Assembly (NCBI RefSeq): GCF_009789075.1
Contig: NZ_WNXQ01000002.1
Coordinates: 434,001-498,000 of the forward strand
Reading direction: 5' to 3'
Origin: Pseudooceanicola pacificus
Lineage (GTDB): Bacteria > Pseudomonadota > Alphaproteobacteria > Rhodobacterales > Rhodobacteraceae
Length of the DNA: 64,000 bases
Both the position numbers and the translations under genes were made by a program. Positions 8,812 to 17,194 of this stretch are shown piece by piece. The notes beneath the pieces are model-generated. The model worked only from the letters and a program-made list of their open reading frames with translations, was not told the DNA's origin and did no database searches. The number at the start of each line of letters is the position of its first letter. The stretch's first letter is position 1.

Positions 8812-9108
8812 ATGCCCGATGTCACGATCGTCTACTGGAGGGACATCCCCGCCCAGGTGATCGTCGGAAAGGGCCGGCGTGGCGCGAAGGTGCAGCTCTC
8901 GGAACGTTTCGAGCAGGCGATCGACCGCGCGGCCATGAAATCGGGAGCGGCGGAAACAGACGCCTATCTCGCCGAATGGCGCAAGGCCCCCTCTGCCCCG
9001 GTGGACGGCGAACCGTCCGACGTGGCCGCGGCAGAAGCTGCCCGGCTGGAAGCGGAATACGATCAGGATCGCCTGAAGGCGTTGATCGGGAACGACGGAC
9101 GGGCCTGA
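8812..9108 (+). CDS. Small 'virulence factor' family protein in a one-carbon cluster
   Basis: A 98-residue soluble protein starting MPDVTIVYWRDIPAQV, with a central RFEQAIDRAAMKSG and an acidic C-terminus. It matches the small proteins labelled 'virulence factor' (PF13769 type) that I recall preceding an MTHFR-like gene in Rhodobacterales; that label is historical and not functional evidence. It is first in an operon with an MTHFR-like gene 25 bases downstream and a methyltetrahydrofolate-corrinoid methyltransferase. A role in methyl transfer or split methionine synthase function is therefore plausible by context. A strong AGGAGG supports the start. Confidence 0.82.
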   Translation: MPDVTIVYWRDIPAQVIVGKGRRGAKVQLSERFEQAIDRAAMKSGAAETDAYLAEWRKAPSAPVDGEPSDVAAAEAARLEAEYDQDRLKALIGNDGRA

Positions 9109-9133
9109 GGGCCCAAGGCATTGGGAGGCCGCG

Positions 9134-10066
9134 ATGGCTCTGCTGAACTTCCGCCGCCGCGAGGCGGCCCGCCCCGCAAACGCCAATCTTGAGGCGTTCC
9201 TGGATGGATATTCGATCGAGGTGATGCCCCGCACCGCCGAGAAGGTCGATGATTTCCGCGCCCTGCTGCCGCAAGGCACCCGCGTCTACATCGCCCATAT
9301 CGACGGCACGCCGATCGACGAGATGGTCGCCACCGCCCGCCGCATCGCGGCCGACGGTTTTGACGTGATGCCGCATTTCCCCGCGCGCATCATCAAGGAC
9401 GCCGCCACCCTCGCCGACTGGATCGCCCGCTACCAGGGCGAGGCCGGCGTGACCCAGGCGCTGCTGCTCGGCGGCGGCATCTCGACCCCGCATGGCGCCT
9501 TCGACAATTCGATGCAGCTGATCGAAACCGGCCTCTTCGACCGCGCCGGCTTCACCCGCCTGCACGTGGCCGGGCACCCCGAGGGCAACCGCGACATCGA
9601 CCCCAACGGCGGCGACCGCGCCGTGATGGAGGCCCTGCGCTGGAAGCAGGCCTTCTCCGAGCGCACCGACGCCAAAATGGCGATGGCCACGCAGTTCGCC
9701 TTTGACGCGGCGCCAATCGTCGCCTGGGCCGACCGGCTCAAGGCCGAGGGCATCGCCCTGCCGATCCACATCGGCATCGCCGGCCCGGCCAAGCTGCAGA
9801 CCCTGATCAAATTCGCCATCGCCTGCGGCGTCGGCCCCTCGCTCAAGGTCCTGCAGAAGCGCGCGATGGACGTGACCAAGCTGGTCCTGCCCTACGAGCC
9901 GACCGACGTGCTGGCCGACCTCGCCGCGCACAAGGCCGCGCATCCCGACTGCCTGATCGAGCAGGTGCACATGTTCCCGCTGGGCGGCATCAAGACCGCG
10001 GCGCAGTGGGTGACCGACCATGCCGGCCAGTCCGGCGTCTCGGCAGCCGTGTCGCAATCCGCCTGA
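9134..10066 (+). CDS. Methylenetetrahydrofolate reductase-like protein
   Basis: A 310-residue TIM-barrel protein related to the MetF family, which reduces 5,10-methylene-THF to 5-methyl-THF. Visible features include SIEVMPRTAEKVDDF near the N-terminus (the E-x-x-P region), a TQALLLGGGIS segment, VAGHPEGNRDID near residue 140 (similar to the folate/FAD loop GHPEG of MetF), and ATQFAFDAAPIVAW near 182, equivalent to the conserved Q-F-x-F-D motif. The C-terminal part is divergent from classical MetF. It sits between the small 'virulence factor' protein and the pterin-binding methyltransferase, so it probably supplies 5-methyl-THF to it. Confidence 0.88.
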   Translation: MALLNFRRREAARPANANLEAFLDGYSIEVMPRTAEKVDDFRALLPQGTRVYIAHIDGTPIDEMVATARRIAADGFDVMPHFPARIIKDAATLADWIARYQGEAGVTQALLLGGGISTPHGAFDNSMQLIETGLFDRAGFTRLHVAGHPEGNRDIDPNGGDRAVMEALRWKQAFSERTDAKMAMATQFAFDAAPIVAWADRLKAEGIALPIHIGIAGPAKLQTLIKFAIACGVGPSLKVLQKRAMDVTKLVLPYEPTDVLADLAAHKAAHPDCLIEQVHMFPLGGIKTAAQWVTDHAGQSGVSAAVSQSA

Positions 10067-10111
10067 GAACCTGCTAGGCCCTGGCCAACCGCAACAACAG
10101 AAAGAGCGTAG

Positions 10112-11089
10112 ATGACCCGCACCGTGATCGAGAGCCAGACCAAGACCGTCACCATCGGCTTTGACGAGCCCTTCTGCGTGATCGGCGAGCGGATCAATCC
10201 CACGGGCCGCAAGAAGCTGGCGGCCGAGCTGGAGATGGACGACTTCACCACCGTCGAAAAGGACGCGCTGGAACAGGTCGCCTGCGGGGCGATGGTGCTC
10301 GACATCAACTCGGGCGCGGTCTTCACCAACAAGATGGCCGAGGATCCGCGCTACGCCGACAACAACTTCGTCGAGCCGGACCTGATGAAGGCGCTGATCG
10401 AAAAGGTGCAGTCCATCGTCGACGTGCCGCTCTGCATCGACAGCTCGGTCCCCGGCGCGCTGGAAGCGGGGCTGAAGGCCTCCAACGGCCGCCCGCTGCT
10501 GAACTCGGTGACGGGCGAGGAAGAGCGGCTGGAACTCGTCCTGCCGCTGGTCAAGAAGTACAACGTGCCGGTGGTGGCGATCTCGAACGACGACACCGGG
10601 ATCTCAGAAGACCCCGAGGTCCGCTTCGCCGTGGCGAAAAAGATCGTCGAACGTGCCGCCGATTTCGGCATTCCGGCCCATGACATCGTGGTCGACCCCC
10701 TGGTGATGCCGATCGGCGCCATGGCTACGGCCGGGCAGCAGGTCTTTACCCTGGTGCGCCGCCTGCGCGACGAGCTGGGCGTGAACACCACCTGCGGCGC
10801 CTCCAACATCTCCTTCGGCCTGCCGCATCGCCACGGGATCAACGCCGCCTTCCTGCCGATGGCCATCGGCGCCGGCATGACCTCGGCCATCATGAACCCG
10901 ATCCGCAAGGTCGAGATGGAGGCGATCAAGGCCGCCAACTTCCTGATGAACCACGATGCCAACGGCAGCGAATGGATCCAGTTCTCGCGCGTGCTCGACG
11001 CGGTCGAGGAAGGCGCGACCTTCCCCGACGCGGCCAAGGCCGCCCAGGGCGGCGGGCGCTCGCGCTCGGGCCGCCGCCGCCGCGCCTGA
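10112..11089 (+). CDS. Methyltetrahydrofolate:corrinoid methyltransferase (pterin-binding)
   Basis: A 325-residue pterin-binding (DHPS-like) TIM barrel. CVIGERINPTGRKKL near residue 21 is the signature of the MetH/AcsE pterin-binding domain; LDINSG, CIDSS and LNSVTGEEER are the next strands, and DPLVMPIG and GASNISFGLP follow. The protein lacks homocysteine- and cobalamin-binding domains, so it would act with separate subunits. In related roseobacters methionine synthase is split in this way, and I infer this could be its folate component. The C-terminus is an Arg/Ser/Gly-rich tail (GGGRSRSGRRRRA). Last gene of the operon; a terminator follows 35 bases later. Confidence 0.9.
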   Translation: MTRTVIESQTKTVTIGFDEPFCVIGERINPTGRKKLAAELEMDDFTTVEKDALEQVACGAMVLDINSGAVFTNKMAEDPRYADNNFVEPDLMKALIEKVQSIVDVPLCIDSSVPGALEAGLKASNGRPLLNSVTGEEERLELVLPLVKKYNVPVVAISNDDTGISEDPEVRFAVAKKIVERAADFGIPAHDIVVDPLVMPIGAMATAGQQVFTLVRRLRDELGVNTTCGASNISFGLPHRHGINAAFLPMAIGAGMTSAIMNPIRKVEMEAIKAANFLMNHDANGSEWIQFSRVLDAVEEGATFPDAAKAAQGGGRSRSGRRRRA

Positions 11090-11123
11090 CAGATACGTCG
11101 CGACAGACGACGGACAGTGAAGG

Positions 11124-11156
11124 AAAACCCCGGCCAGGTGCCGGGGTTTTGCTTTT
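11124..11156 (+). terminator. Intrinsic terminator of the one-carbon operon
   Basis: CCCCGGC (11128-11134), a five-base loop CAGGT and GCCGGGG (11140-11146) form a perfect seven-pair stem followed by TTTTGCTTTT. AAAA precedes it, so the hairpin could be extended and would look similar on the other strand. It lies 35 bases past the methyltransferase stop. Confidence 0.88.
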
Positions 11157-11272
11157 GGGGTGACGGGACTGCAGGGGCGGTGCTGTGCGGGCCGGGTTTC
11201 CGCCCGATGCCCGGGGATCCTGCCGGGCGGAGACCTGGGCCCCGCATCACATCGCCCTCCTCCACACCGACA

Positions 11273-11455
11273 CCCCGGCCCCCGCGCCGGGGTCCCGCAG
11301 TGCAAGACACCGTCCGCATGGTGCCCGTGGTGCGAGAGGTCCCGGCGCAAGGCCGGGACGGGACAGCGCGCGACACCACTCCGTCACTCCGCGGGGTCCC
11401 GCAGGGCAAGGTGCAGTCCGCATGTTGCCGGTGGTGCAAGAGGTCCCGGCACAGG
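11273..11455 (+). repeat. REP-like hairpins with a 63-bp direct repeat
   Basis: The gap between the terminator and argC holds CCCCGGC-N6-GCCGGGG (11273-11292), then GTCCCGGC-GCAAG-GCCGGGAC (11339-11359). It also holds an imperfect direct repeat of about 63 bases (11289-11352 and 11393-11455) beginning GGGGTCCCGCAG and ending in an AGGTCCCGGC palindrome half. Both hairpins recur at 59514 and 59583. No gene is seen here. Confidence 0.7.
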
Positions 11456-11468
11456 TACAGGACGCGCC

Positions 11469-12389
11469 TCAGACCAGCCCTTCGGCCTCGTCCAGCCCCA
11501 GCATGATGTTCATGTTCTGCACCGCCGCGCCAGAGGCCCCCTTCCCGAGGTTGTCCAGCACCGCCACCAGCACGGCGTTACCTGAACTTTCATCCCCAAG
11601 CACCTGCAATTCCAGCGCATTTGTCCCGTTCAGCCGGCAGGGATCGACCCGGATTTCGCCCTCCGGCCGGGGCAGGACTGTGACGAAACGGCTGTCGGCA
11701 TAGGCCGCCTCCAGCGCCGCCTGCGCCGCCGCAAGTCCGCTCCCGGGCGCCAGGTGCAGCGGCACCTGAACGATCATCCCGCGCTCGAAATTCCCGACGG
11801 TCGGCGAAAAGATCGGCCGGGTGGACAGGCCCGAATAGGTCATCAGCTCCGGCACGTGCTTGTGCCTCTGCCCGGTGCCATACTGGAACGCCGCCGGCGC
11901 CGTGCCGCCCTCGTATTCCGCGATCAGCGCCTTGCCCCCGCCGGAATAACCGCTCAGCCCGATCACATGCACACCGGCATCCGACGCAATCAGCCCCGTG
12001 TCGACCATGGGCTTCAACAGCGCGATCCCGCCCGTCGGATAGCAGCCCGGATTGGACACCCGCACCGCCCCCGACAGCGCCTGCCGCACCTCGGGCGCCA
12101 TCTCGGCAAAGCCGTAGACCCAGCCCGGCGCGACGCGAAAGGCGGTGGAGGCGTCGATTACCCGGCCCTGCCCCTCGGGCAATGCGCCGACCAGTTCTTC
12201 CGCCGCCGCGTCGGGCAGGCACAGGATCGCCACATCCGCCTCCAGAACAGCCGCCTTGCGCGCGCCCAGATCCTTGCGCTCCGCCGGCGGCAGGCTCAGG
12301 ATCTCGACATCCCGCCGGCCCTCCAGCCGCTCGCGGATCTGCAGGCCGGTGGTGCCCGCCTCGCCGTCGATGAATACCTTCCAGGCCAT
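11469..12389 (-). CDS. argC: N-acetyl-gamma-glutamyl-phosphate reductase (short type 2)
   Basis: A 306-residue NADPH-dependent enzyme of arginine biosynthesis that reduces N-acetylglutamyl phosphate to the semialdehyde. DGEAGTTGLQI near residue 8 is the nucleotide-binding loop, SNPGCYPTG near 112 holds the catalytic Cys, and the His of QRHKHVPEL lies near 180. The length and GEAGTTG form fit the shorter ArgC class found in alphaproteobacteria. The ATG at 12389 gives the normal N-terminus MAWKVFIDG; a longer frame to 12707 is an artefact of high GC. No other arg gene is nearby. Confidence 0.95.
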   Translation of the reverse strand: MAWKVFIDGEAGTTGLQIRERLEGRRDVEILSLPPAERKDLGARKAAVLEADVAILCLPDAAAEELVGALPEGQGRVIDASTAFRVAPGWVYGFAEMAPEVRQALSGAVRVSNPGCYPTGGIALLKPMVDTGLIASDAGVHVIGLSGYSGGGKALIAEYEGGTAPAAFQYGTGQRHKHVPELMTYSGLSTRPIFSPTVGNFERGMIVQVPLHLAPGSGLAAAQAALEAAYADSRFVTVLPRPEGEIRVDPCRLNGTNALELQVLGDESSGNAVLVAVLDNLGKGASGAAVQNMNIMLGLDEAEGLV

Positions 12390-12573
12390 CAGCCATCCTC
12401 CGCGCCAGCCGGGTACACCGTGCACCCGCTCTGGCCGATAGGTGGCGCGAAGCCCGCCCGGGGTCAACCGCCCGCGCAGCCGTTGATCATTCTCTGGGCA
12501 ACCGTGCCCGCTGCCGCCACGCCACCCGCCGGCCCGTCTTCCGGCCGCGCGCGCCCCGGCATAGCCTGCGCCC

Positions 12574-13200
12574 ATGCCGGCACCCATCCCCATAGGCGAG
12601 TCCCAGAAGGTCCCGCACTCCGCCTTCGAGGACCTGCAGGGCCTCGCCATCGCGCTGCTCACCGCCTCGGTGGGCCTGACCTTCCTGACCTCGCTGGGCT
12701 TCCTCACCGGCCAGACGGCGGGGCTGGCCCTGATCGTCGCCTATCTCACCGGCTGGAGCTTCGGCCCCGTCTTCTTCCTGGTGAACCTGCCGTTCTACGC
12801 CTTCGCCTGGAAACGCCTGGGGGCCGAGTTCACGCTGAAATCCATCTTCTGCGTCGCCGCCCTGTCGCTGCTGGTGGATTACCTGCCGCTGCACCTGGCC
12901 TTCGCGACGCTCGACCCGATCCTGGGCACCACGATCTTCGGCGTGCTCACCGGGTTCGGCCTGCTTGGCGTCTTCCGCCACAAGGGATCCCTCGGCGGTC
13001 TCGGCGTCATCGCCCTGATGATCCAGGACCGGACCGGCTTCCGCGCGGGCTATGTGCAGTTCATCGTCGACGCGATGCTCTTCCTCGTGGCCTTCTTCCT
13101 GTTCGAAACCCGCGTGGTGCTCTATTCCCTCTACGGCGCGGTGATCCTGAACGGGGTCATCGCCTTCAACCACCGCCGCGACCGCTATATCGCCGATTGA
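12574..13200 (+). CDS. YitT family integral membrane protein (copy 1)
   Basis: A 208-residue membrane protein with five or six hydrophobic segments, no signal peptide and a conserved TGQTAGLALIVAYLTGWSFG near the second segment, followed by FFLVNLPFYAFAWKRLG. It ends AFNHRRDRYIAD. This pattern is that of YitT-type (former DUF161) transporters of unknown substrate. It is followed after seven bases by a paralogue of nearly the same architecture, so the pair may work as a heterodimer. The start lacks a clear ribosome binding site. Confidence 0.85.
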   Translation: MPAPIPIGESQKVPHSAFEDLQGLAIALLTASVGLTFLTSLGFLTGQTAGLALIVAYLTGWSFGPVFFLVNLPFYAFAWKRLGAEFTLKSIFCVAALSLLVDYLPLHLAFATLDPILGTTIFGVLTGFGLLGVFRHKGSLGGLGVIALMIQDRTGFRAGYVQFIVDAMLFLVAFFLFETRVVLYSLYGAVILNGVIAFNHRRDRYIAD

Positions 13201-13207
13201 GGGGACG

Positions 13208-13810
13208 ATGACCGATACCGCCCACCACTCAGCCCTCGCCGACACCCAGGGCATCGTCTTCGGCGCCACCATGGCCGCCTTCGGGGTCACCCTGCTGACC
13301 CATATGGGACTGGCCACCGGGCAGACCGCCGGGCTGGCGGTGCTGATCTCCTACGTGACGGGGATCAAGTTCGGCTGGGTCTTCTTCGCGCTGAACCTGC
13401 CGTTCTACTGGTTCGGCTACCGCCGCATGGGCCTGTCCTTCACGCTCAGGACATTTGCCGCCGTGGCGCTGCTGTCCCTGCTCACCGCCGTCCTGCCGCG
13501 CTACGTCAGCTTCGGCCCGGTCAACCCGGGCGCTGGCGCGGTGCTTTTCGGCATGATCGTCGGAGCCGGCCTCCTGGCCCTCTTCCGTCACGGGGCCTCC
13601 CTCGGAGGCGTCGGCATCCTCGCGCTCTATCTGCAGGACCGGACCGGGTTCAAGGCCGGCTGGACGCAACTCGCCTTCGACCTCTGCGTCTTCGCCTTCG
13701 CCCTCTTCGTGATCGACGCGCAGGCGCTGGCCTGGTCCCTGCTCGGCGCCGTGGTCCTGAATCTGGTGATCGCGATCAACCACCGCCGCGACTGGTACGT
13801 CGCCACCTGA
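13208..13810 (+). CDS. YitT family integral membrane protein (copy 2)
   Basis: A 200-residue paralogue of the preceding gene. It shares GLATGQTAGLAVLISYVTG, FFALNLPFYWFGYRRMG, LFRHGASLGGVGILALYLQD and the C-terminal INHRRDWYVAT. AGGGGA precedes the ATG at good spacing. The two genes clearly arose by tandem duplication, then diverged most in the first and fourth hydrophobic segments. Substrate unknown. Transcription is likely joint with copy 1. Confidence 0.86.
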   Translation: MTDTAHHSALADTQGIVFGATMAAFGVTLLTHMGLATGQTAGLAVLISYVTGIKFGWVFFALNLPFYWFGYRRMGLSFTLRTFAAVALLSLLTAVLPRYVSFGPVNPGAGAVLFGMIVGAGLLALFRHGASLGGVGILALYLQDRTGFKAGWTQLAFDLCVFAFALFVIDAQALAWSLLGAVVLNLVIAINHRRDWYVAT

Positions 13811-13835
13811 CAGGGCCGCCCGCGCCCCGTCCCTG

Positions 13836-13869
13836 CTTCCTCTTGCCGAAAATATGCCCGCCGGAGGCG
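13836..13869 (+). repeat. Dispersed intergenic element, copy 2 (short form)
   Basis: CTTCCTCTTGCCGAAAATAT followed by GCCCGCCGGAGGCG, closely like the copy at 39897 in its second half and the copies at 7289 and 37175 in its first. It lies just past the second YitT gene. The rest of the gap to 13981 holds no recognisable gene. Confidence 0.65.
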
Positions 13870-13981
13870 AAAGGCGCACCGCGCGGATGCGCGGTGCAAA
13901 ACATCGCGTGCGCCGCAGGCGCTCCGTCCGGAAAGAGCCCCCGCACCCCGGCACCCCCGCAGAACGGCGTACCCCGGGCAG

Positions 13982-16231
13982 TCAGCGCGACATCCGCAGG
14001 TAAAGCGCCGTCAGCTTCTCCGGCAGGGTGTCCAGACGCTCGACACGCACAAAACCCGTCCGCCCGAAGATCCGCCCGACGGTCTCGCCCGCGCCGGGCC
14101 CGAGCGCGATGCAGAAGCAGTCGATCCCCTCGGCCGAAAGCGACTGAACCGCACGACGGGCGTCCGTGATCAGGTACTCGCGATCCGGCACGTCGATGTC
14201 CGAGGGCTCGCCATCCGTGAGCAGCAGGACCAGGCGGCGGTGGCGGGGCACCCGGGCCAGAGAGTGCCCCGCGAGCCTGAGCGCGGCGCCCATCCGGGTG
14301 GAATAGGCGGATGTCAGGCCGGACAGGGCCATGCCCGCCAGCATCCCGAGGTCGTCCGAGAAACGTTTCACGCAGACCGTGCGCAGATCCTCGCGCCCGT
14401 TGGAGGAAAAGGCCGTGATGGCCAGGGCATCGCCCAGCCGGTCGGTGGCCCTGGCAAAGACCGCGGCCGCGTCGCGTTCGATCTCCAGCACGCTCTGGCT
14501 GCCGACGCGATCCTCCGTGGACCGAGAGCTATCCAGCAGCAGGTGCACGGCGATGGAGCGTTCGGGCGCCGAGGTGCCCTCGTAGACCCGGTGATCCGGT
14601 GTCCGGCCCGAGCGGTGGTCGATGGCGGCGTCGATCGCGGCGTCCAGGTCCAGCGTCTCGCCCTCGGCCTGCCGTTTCAGGCGCCGCGTCCGGCCCATGT
14701 CGACCATGCGCACCAGCGCCTCTGTCCGCGCCAGCAGCGGGCCCTGGCGCTCCTGCAGCCTCTGCCAGAACCGCGGGTCCCCCGGCGTGGGGTCGTATTC
14801 TTTGACCGTCACCCATTCGGGTCGTTCGATCCGGGCACCCGCGTCGTATTCGGGCAGGTGCATCACCGTCACCCCGGCCTCGGGATCGCCCGAGCTGAGC
14901 GCAAGCGTCTCGGGGCTTTGCCCGGGATCGGGCGGAGCCTCCTGCCGACGTTCCCTGGGCCTGTCCGTGGCCTCGCTCCGGCGCAGGTCGTGGCTGTCGA
15001 TCTCCATCTCGTCCTGCGGCGGCGGGGGGTGCGCCGGGTCCTCGGGAAAGTCCCACAGGCCCAGATTGTCGTCGCGATAGACCGGCTGAACCACATGGCC
15101 CCGGGCGTTGAACTGCACACGGGTCTGGCCCAGATCGTTGCCCAGCAGGTTGCCGATATGGCGCGAGATCGCCGGATCCCCGATCCGCTCCAGATGGTCG
15201 CGGAACATGGTGACGCCCTTGTCGACCCAGCCGTGGCGGATCGGAAAGTCGGGATCGAACAGCGCCCGGGCCAGCCGGGAAAACAGCGACGGGGCCGTCG
15301 CGACGCCCTCGGGCGCGGCGATGTGATAGGGGGCCCAGAGCCGGCGCAGCCCCGGCATGTCCCGCATCGCCAGGGTTTCGACGCGCGCATCCTCGATCAG
15401 CGAGACAACCGCGATCTGCATCGGCTTCAGCTGGCCAACCGGAAACGGCCCGTGCCCATAGGCGAAATGCGCCCCCAGATGGGCCAGGGCCGCGCGGTAG
15501 AGCGCGGCCTCGCGCCCCCGGTGTCCGGGATAGCTTGCGGGCATCCGGATGACCCCGGCGGCAAAGGACGTCCGCCGCGCCGCGCCCCCCCTGCCTGCTG
15601 GCAAGGCTTCGCGCAGCGGCGGCAAATGGCCCCAGAGCGCCCTGTGACAGGCCCGCAGCCCGCGTTCGAGCGACTGGAACGTATCTTCGCCCGCGTGTCG
15701 CTCCAGCAGCCGCCGTGCCTCGGGCAGCTCCAGGCGAAAGAAGGCCAGCCGCCGCTCGCGATCCGAGGCGGCAAAGCGCAGCCCGGTGGCGATCCAGGCG
15801 TCGAGCATGTCGAGGCCCAGCCGTTCGACCAGCATCTCCATCCGTTCCAGCAGCGGCAGCACGATCTCGGGCGCGGGGCGCAGAAGCGCGACGATCAGCA
15901 CCTGCCAGCGGACGAAATCCCCGGCATCCAGCTTGCGCGCCATCGCGACGGCGGTGTCGAGGAACAGGGCGGCAACGCGGGGCCGGGCCCGGATCGCAAG
16001 GCGCGAGGCCGCGGGGCCAAGCGCCAGCGCCGCCTCGGCCCCGTGCAGCGCGGCCACCTGCCGGGCGGCGCTGGCAAAGACGCGGGGCACCTCGGCGCCA
16101 TAGCCCGCGCCCGCCAGCCGGGCATGGGCGGCGGCAAAGGCCGTCAGACTGTCGCCGGGAAACGCCGCACGGGTGGCATCGGACAGGTCGGGATCGCTGG
16201 CGGCACGCGGCCTGACGCCCTGGTCAGGCAC
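13982..16231 (-). CDS. CbbO/NorD-like VWA-domain activator protein
   Basis: A 749-residue protein of the CbbO/NorD group, the MIDAS-containing partner of CbbQ/NorQ AAA ATPases. These pairs remodel or activate metalloenzymes and Rubisco. The N-terminal 350 residues are Ala/Arg-rich helices; the middle (400-460) is Pro/Asp-rich and probably flexible. The C-terminal VWA domain has an intact MIDAS: LLLDSSRSTED near 562, then the Thr region SGLTSAYSTRMG and LLLTDGEPSD. The length is nearer CbbO than the usual NorD. Its start overlaps the CbbQ-like stop by eight bases. No cbbLS, nor or nir gene is in the window; its neighbours are amidase and urease genes, which suggests one of those as client. Confidence 0.85.
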   Translation of the reverse strand: MPDQGVRPRAASDPDLSDATRAAFPGDSLTAFAAAHARLAGAGYGAEVPRVFASAARQVAALHGAEAALALGPAASRLAIRARPRVAALFLDTAVAMARKLDAGDFVRWQVLIVALLRPAPEIVLPLLERMEMLVERLGLDMLDAWIATGLRFAASDRERRLAFFRLELPEARRLLERHAGEDTFQSLERGLRACHRALWGHLPPLREALPAGRGGAARRTSFAAGVIRMPASYPGHRGREAALYRAALAHLGAHFAYGHGPFPVGQLKPMQIAVVSLIEDARVETLAMRDMPGLRRLWAPYHIAAPEGVATAPSLFSRLARALFDPDFPIRHGWVDKGVTMFRDHLERIGDPAISRHIGNLLGNDLGQTRVQFNARGHVVQPVYRDDNLGLWDFPEDPAHPPPPQDEMEIDSHDLRRSEATDRPRERRQEAPPDPGQSPETLALSSGDPEAGVTVMHLPEYDAGARIERPEWVTVKEYDPTPGDPRFWQRLQERQGPLLARTEALVRMVDMGRTRRLKRQAEGETLDLDAAIDAAIDHRSGRTPDHRVYEGTSAPERSIAVHLLLDSSRSTEDRVGSQSVLEIERDAAAVFARATDRLGDALAITAFSSNGREDLRTVCVKRFSDDLGMLAGMALSGLTSAYSTRMGAALRLAGHSLARVPRHRRLVLLLTDGEPSDIDVPDREYLITDARRAVQSLSAEGIDCFCIALGPGAGETVGRIFGRTGFVRVERLDTLPEKLTALYLRMSR

Positions 16232-17033
16232 AGGCGTCCACCGCCGCGGCCAGCGCCTGGCGCATGTCGGCGTCGTCGGTGATCGGTGTGATCAGCGCCA
16301 GCTGGCAGGCCTGCCTGAGATCAAGCCCCGCCTCCATCAGCCGTCCGGCATGGATCAGCATGCGGGTCGAGGCCCCTTCGTCCAGGCCCTGCCCGCGCAG
16401 GTTCCGGCTCTTGCCCGCGATCTGCACCAGCTGGCGCGCCGTGCCTTCGGAAATGCCGGCCTGGCTGGCCACGATGGCGGCCTCGATCCCGGGATCGGGA
16501 TAGTCGAAATCCATCGCGCAGAACCGCTGCTTGGTGCTTTCCTTCAGATCCTTGAGCACCGACTGATAGCCGGGGTTGTACGAGATCACGAGCTGGAAAT
16601 CCGGATGCGCCTGCACCAGCTCCCCCTTCTTTTCCAGCGGCAGGATGCGGCGGTTGTCGGTCAGGGCGTGAATGATGACGGTGGTGTCCTGGCGCGCCTC
16701 GACAATCTCGTCCAGATAGCAGATCGCGCCGTGGCGCACCGCCAGGGTCAGCGGACCGTCCTGCCAATGCGTTCCCTCGGGCCCCAGAAGGTAGCGCCCG
16801 ACGAGGTCGGATGCGGTCATGTCCTCGTGACAGGACACGGTGATCAGCGGGCGCTCCAGCGCCCAGGCCATGTGTTCCACGAACCGGGTCTTGCCGCATC
16901 CGGTCGGCCCTTTCAGCATCACCGGCAGGCGCGCGGCATAGGCGGCCCGGTAATGGGCGATTTCTTGGCCGCAGGGGTGATAGGCGGGTTCGGCGCTCAG
17001 CCTGTAATCGTCCAGTGTCATGCTCTCTGCCAT
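16224..17033 (-). CDS. CbbQ/NirQ/NorQ-family MoxR AAA ATPase
   Basis: A 269-residue AAA+ ATPase. Walker A is LKGPTGCGKT near residue 40, Walker B ICYLDEIVEA near 100, sensor 1 lies in LVISYNPGYQ, and an arginine-finger region follows in STKQRFCAMDFDYPD. The MTASDLVGRYLLGP pore-loop region is typical of NirQ/NorQ/GpvN proteins. The start at 17033 (MAESMTLDDY) fits the family length; the frame stays open upstream. It is immediately followed by the CbbO/NorD-like gene, with which it should form a hexameric motor plus VWA adaptor. It lies 161 bases downstream of amiE behind a strong hairpin. Confidence 0.9.
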   Translation of the reverse strand: MAESMTLDDYRLSAEPAYHPCGQEIAHYRAAYAARLPVMLKGPTGCGKTRFVEHMAWALERPLITVSCHEDMTASDLVGRYLLGPEGTHWQDGPLTLAVRHGAICYLDEIVEARQDTTVIIHALTDNRRILPLEKKGELVQAHPDFQLVISYNPGYQSVLKDLKESTKQRFCAMDFDYPDPGIEAAIVASQAGISEGTARQLVQIAGKSRNLRGQGLDEGASTRMLIHAGRLMEAGLDLRQACQLALITPITDDADMRQALAAAVDACA

Positions 17034-17157
17034 CGGGTTGGGGTGCAGTTCCGCCGCCGCCCGGTCCGGCGGCGGCGAAAGAGCGAACAGTCGGGTTCCG
17101 GTTCGATGACGTGATCGCTCATGGCTCCGGTCCTGGTGCGCGCGGCCAGCCTTGACC

Positions 17158-17179
17158 GGGGTGCCGCGTCCGGCACCCC
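17158..17179 (-). promoter_or_regulatory. Intercistronic hairpin between amiE and the cbbQ-like gene
   Basis: A perfect nine-pair stem, GGGGTGCCG / CGGCACCCC, with a four-base loop lies in the 161-base gap. No T-run follows on either strand, so it is not a classical terminator. It could stabilise the amiE message 3' end or lower expression of the downstream activase genes. Confidence 0.55.
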
Positions 17180-17194
17180 GCCTGGCCCTGCCGG

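Noticed and set aside
13982..17033. Denitrification norQD module
   Set aside because: No norCB, nir or nnr genes are present, and the VWA protein is longer than typical NorD; family name kept only as 'like'.
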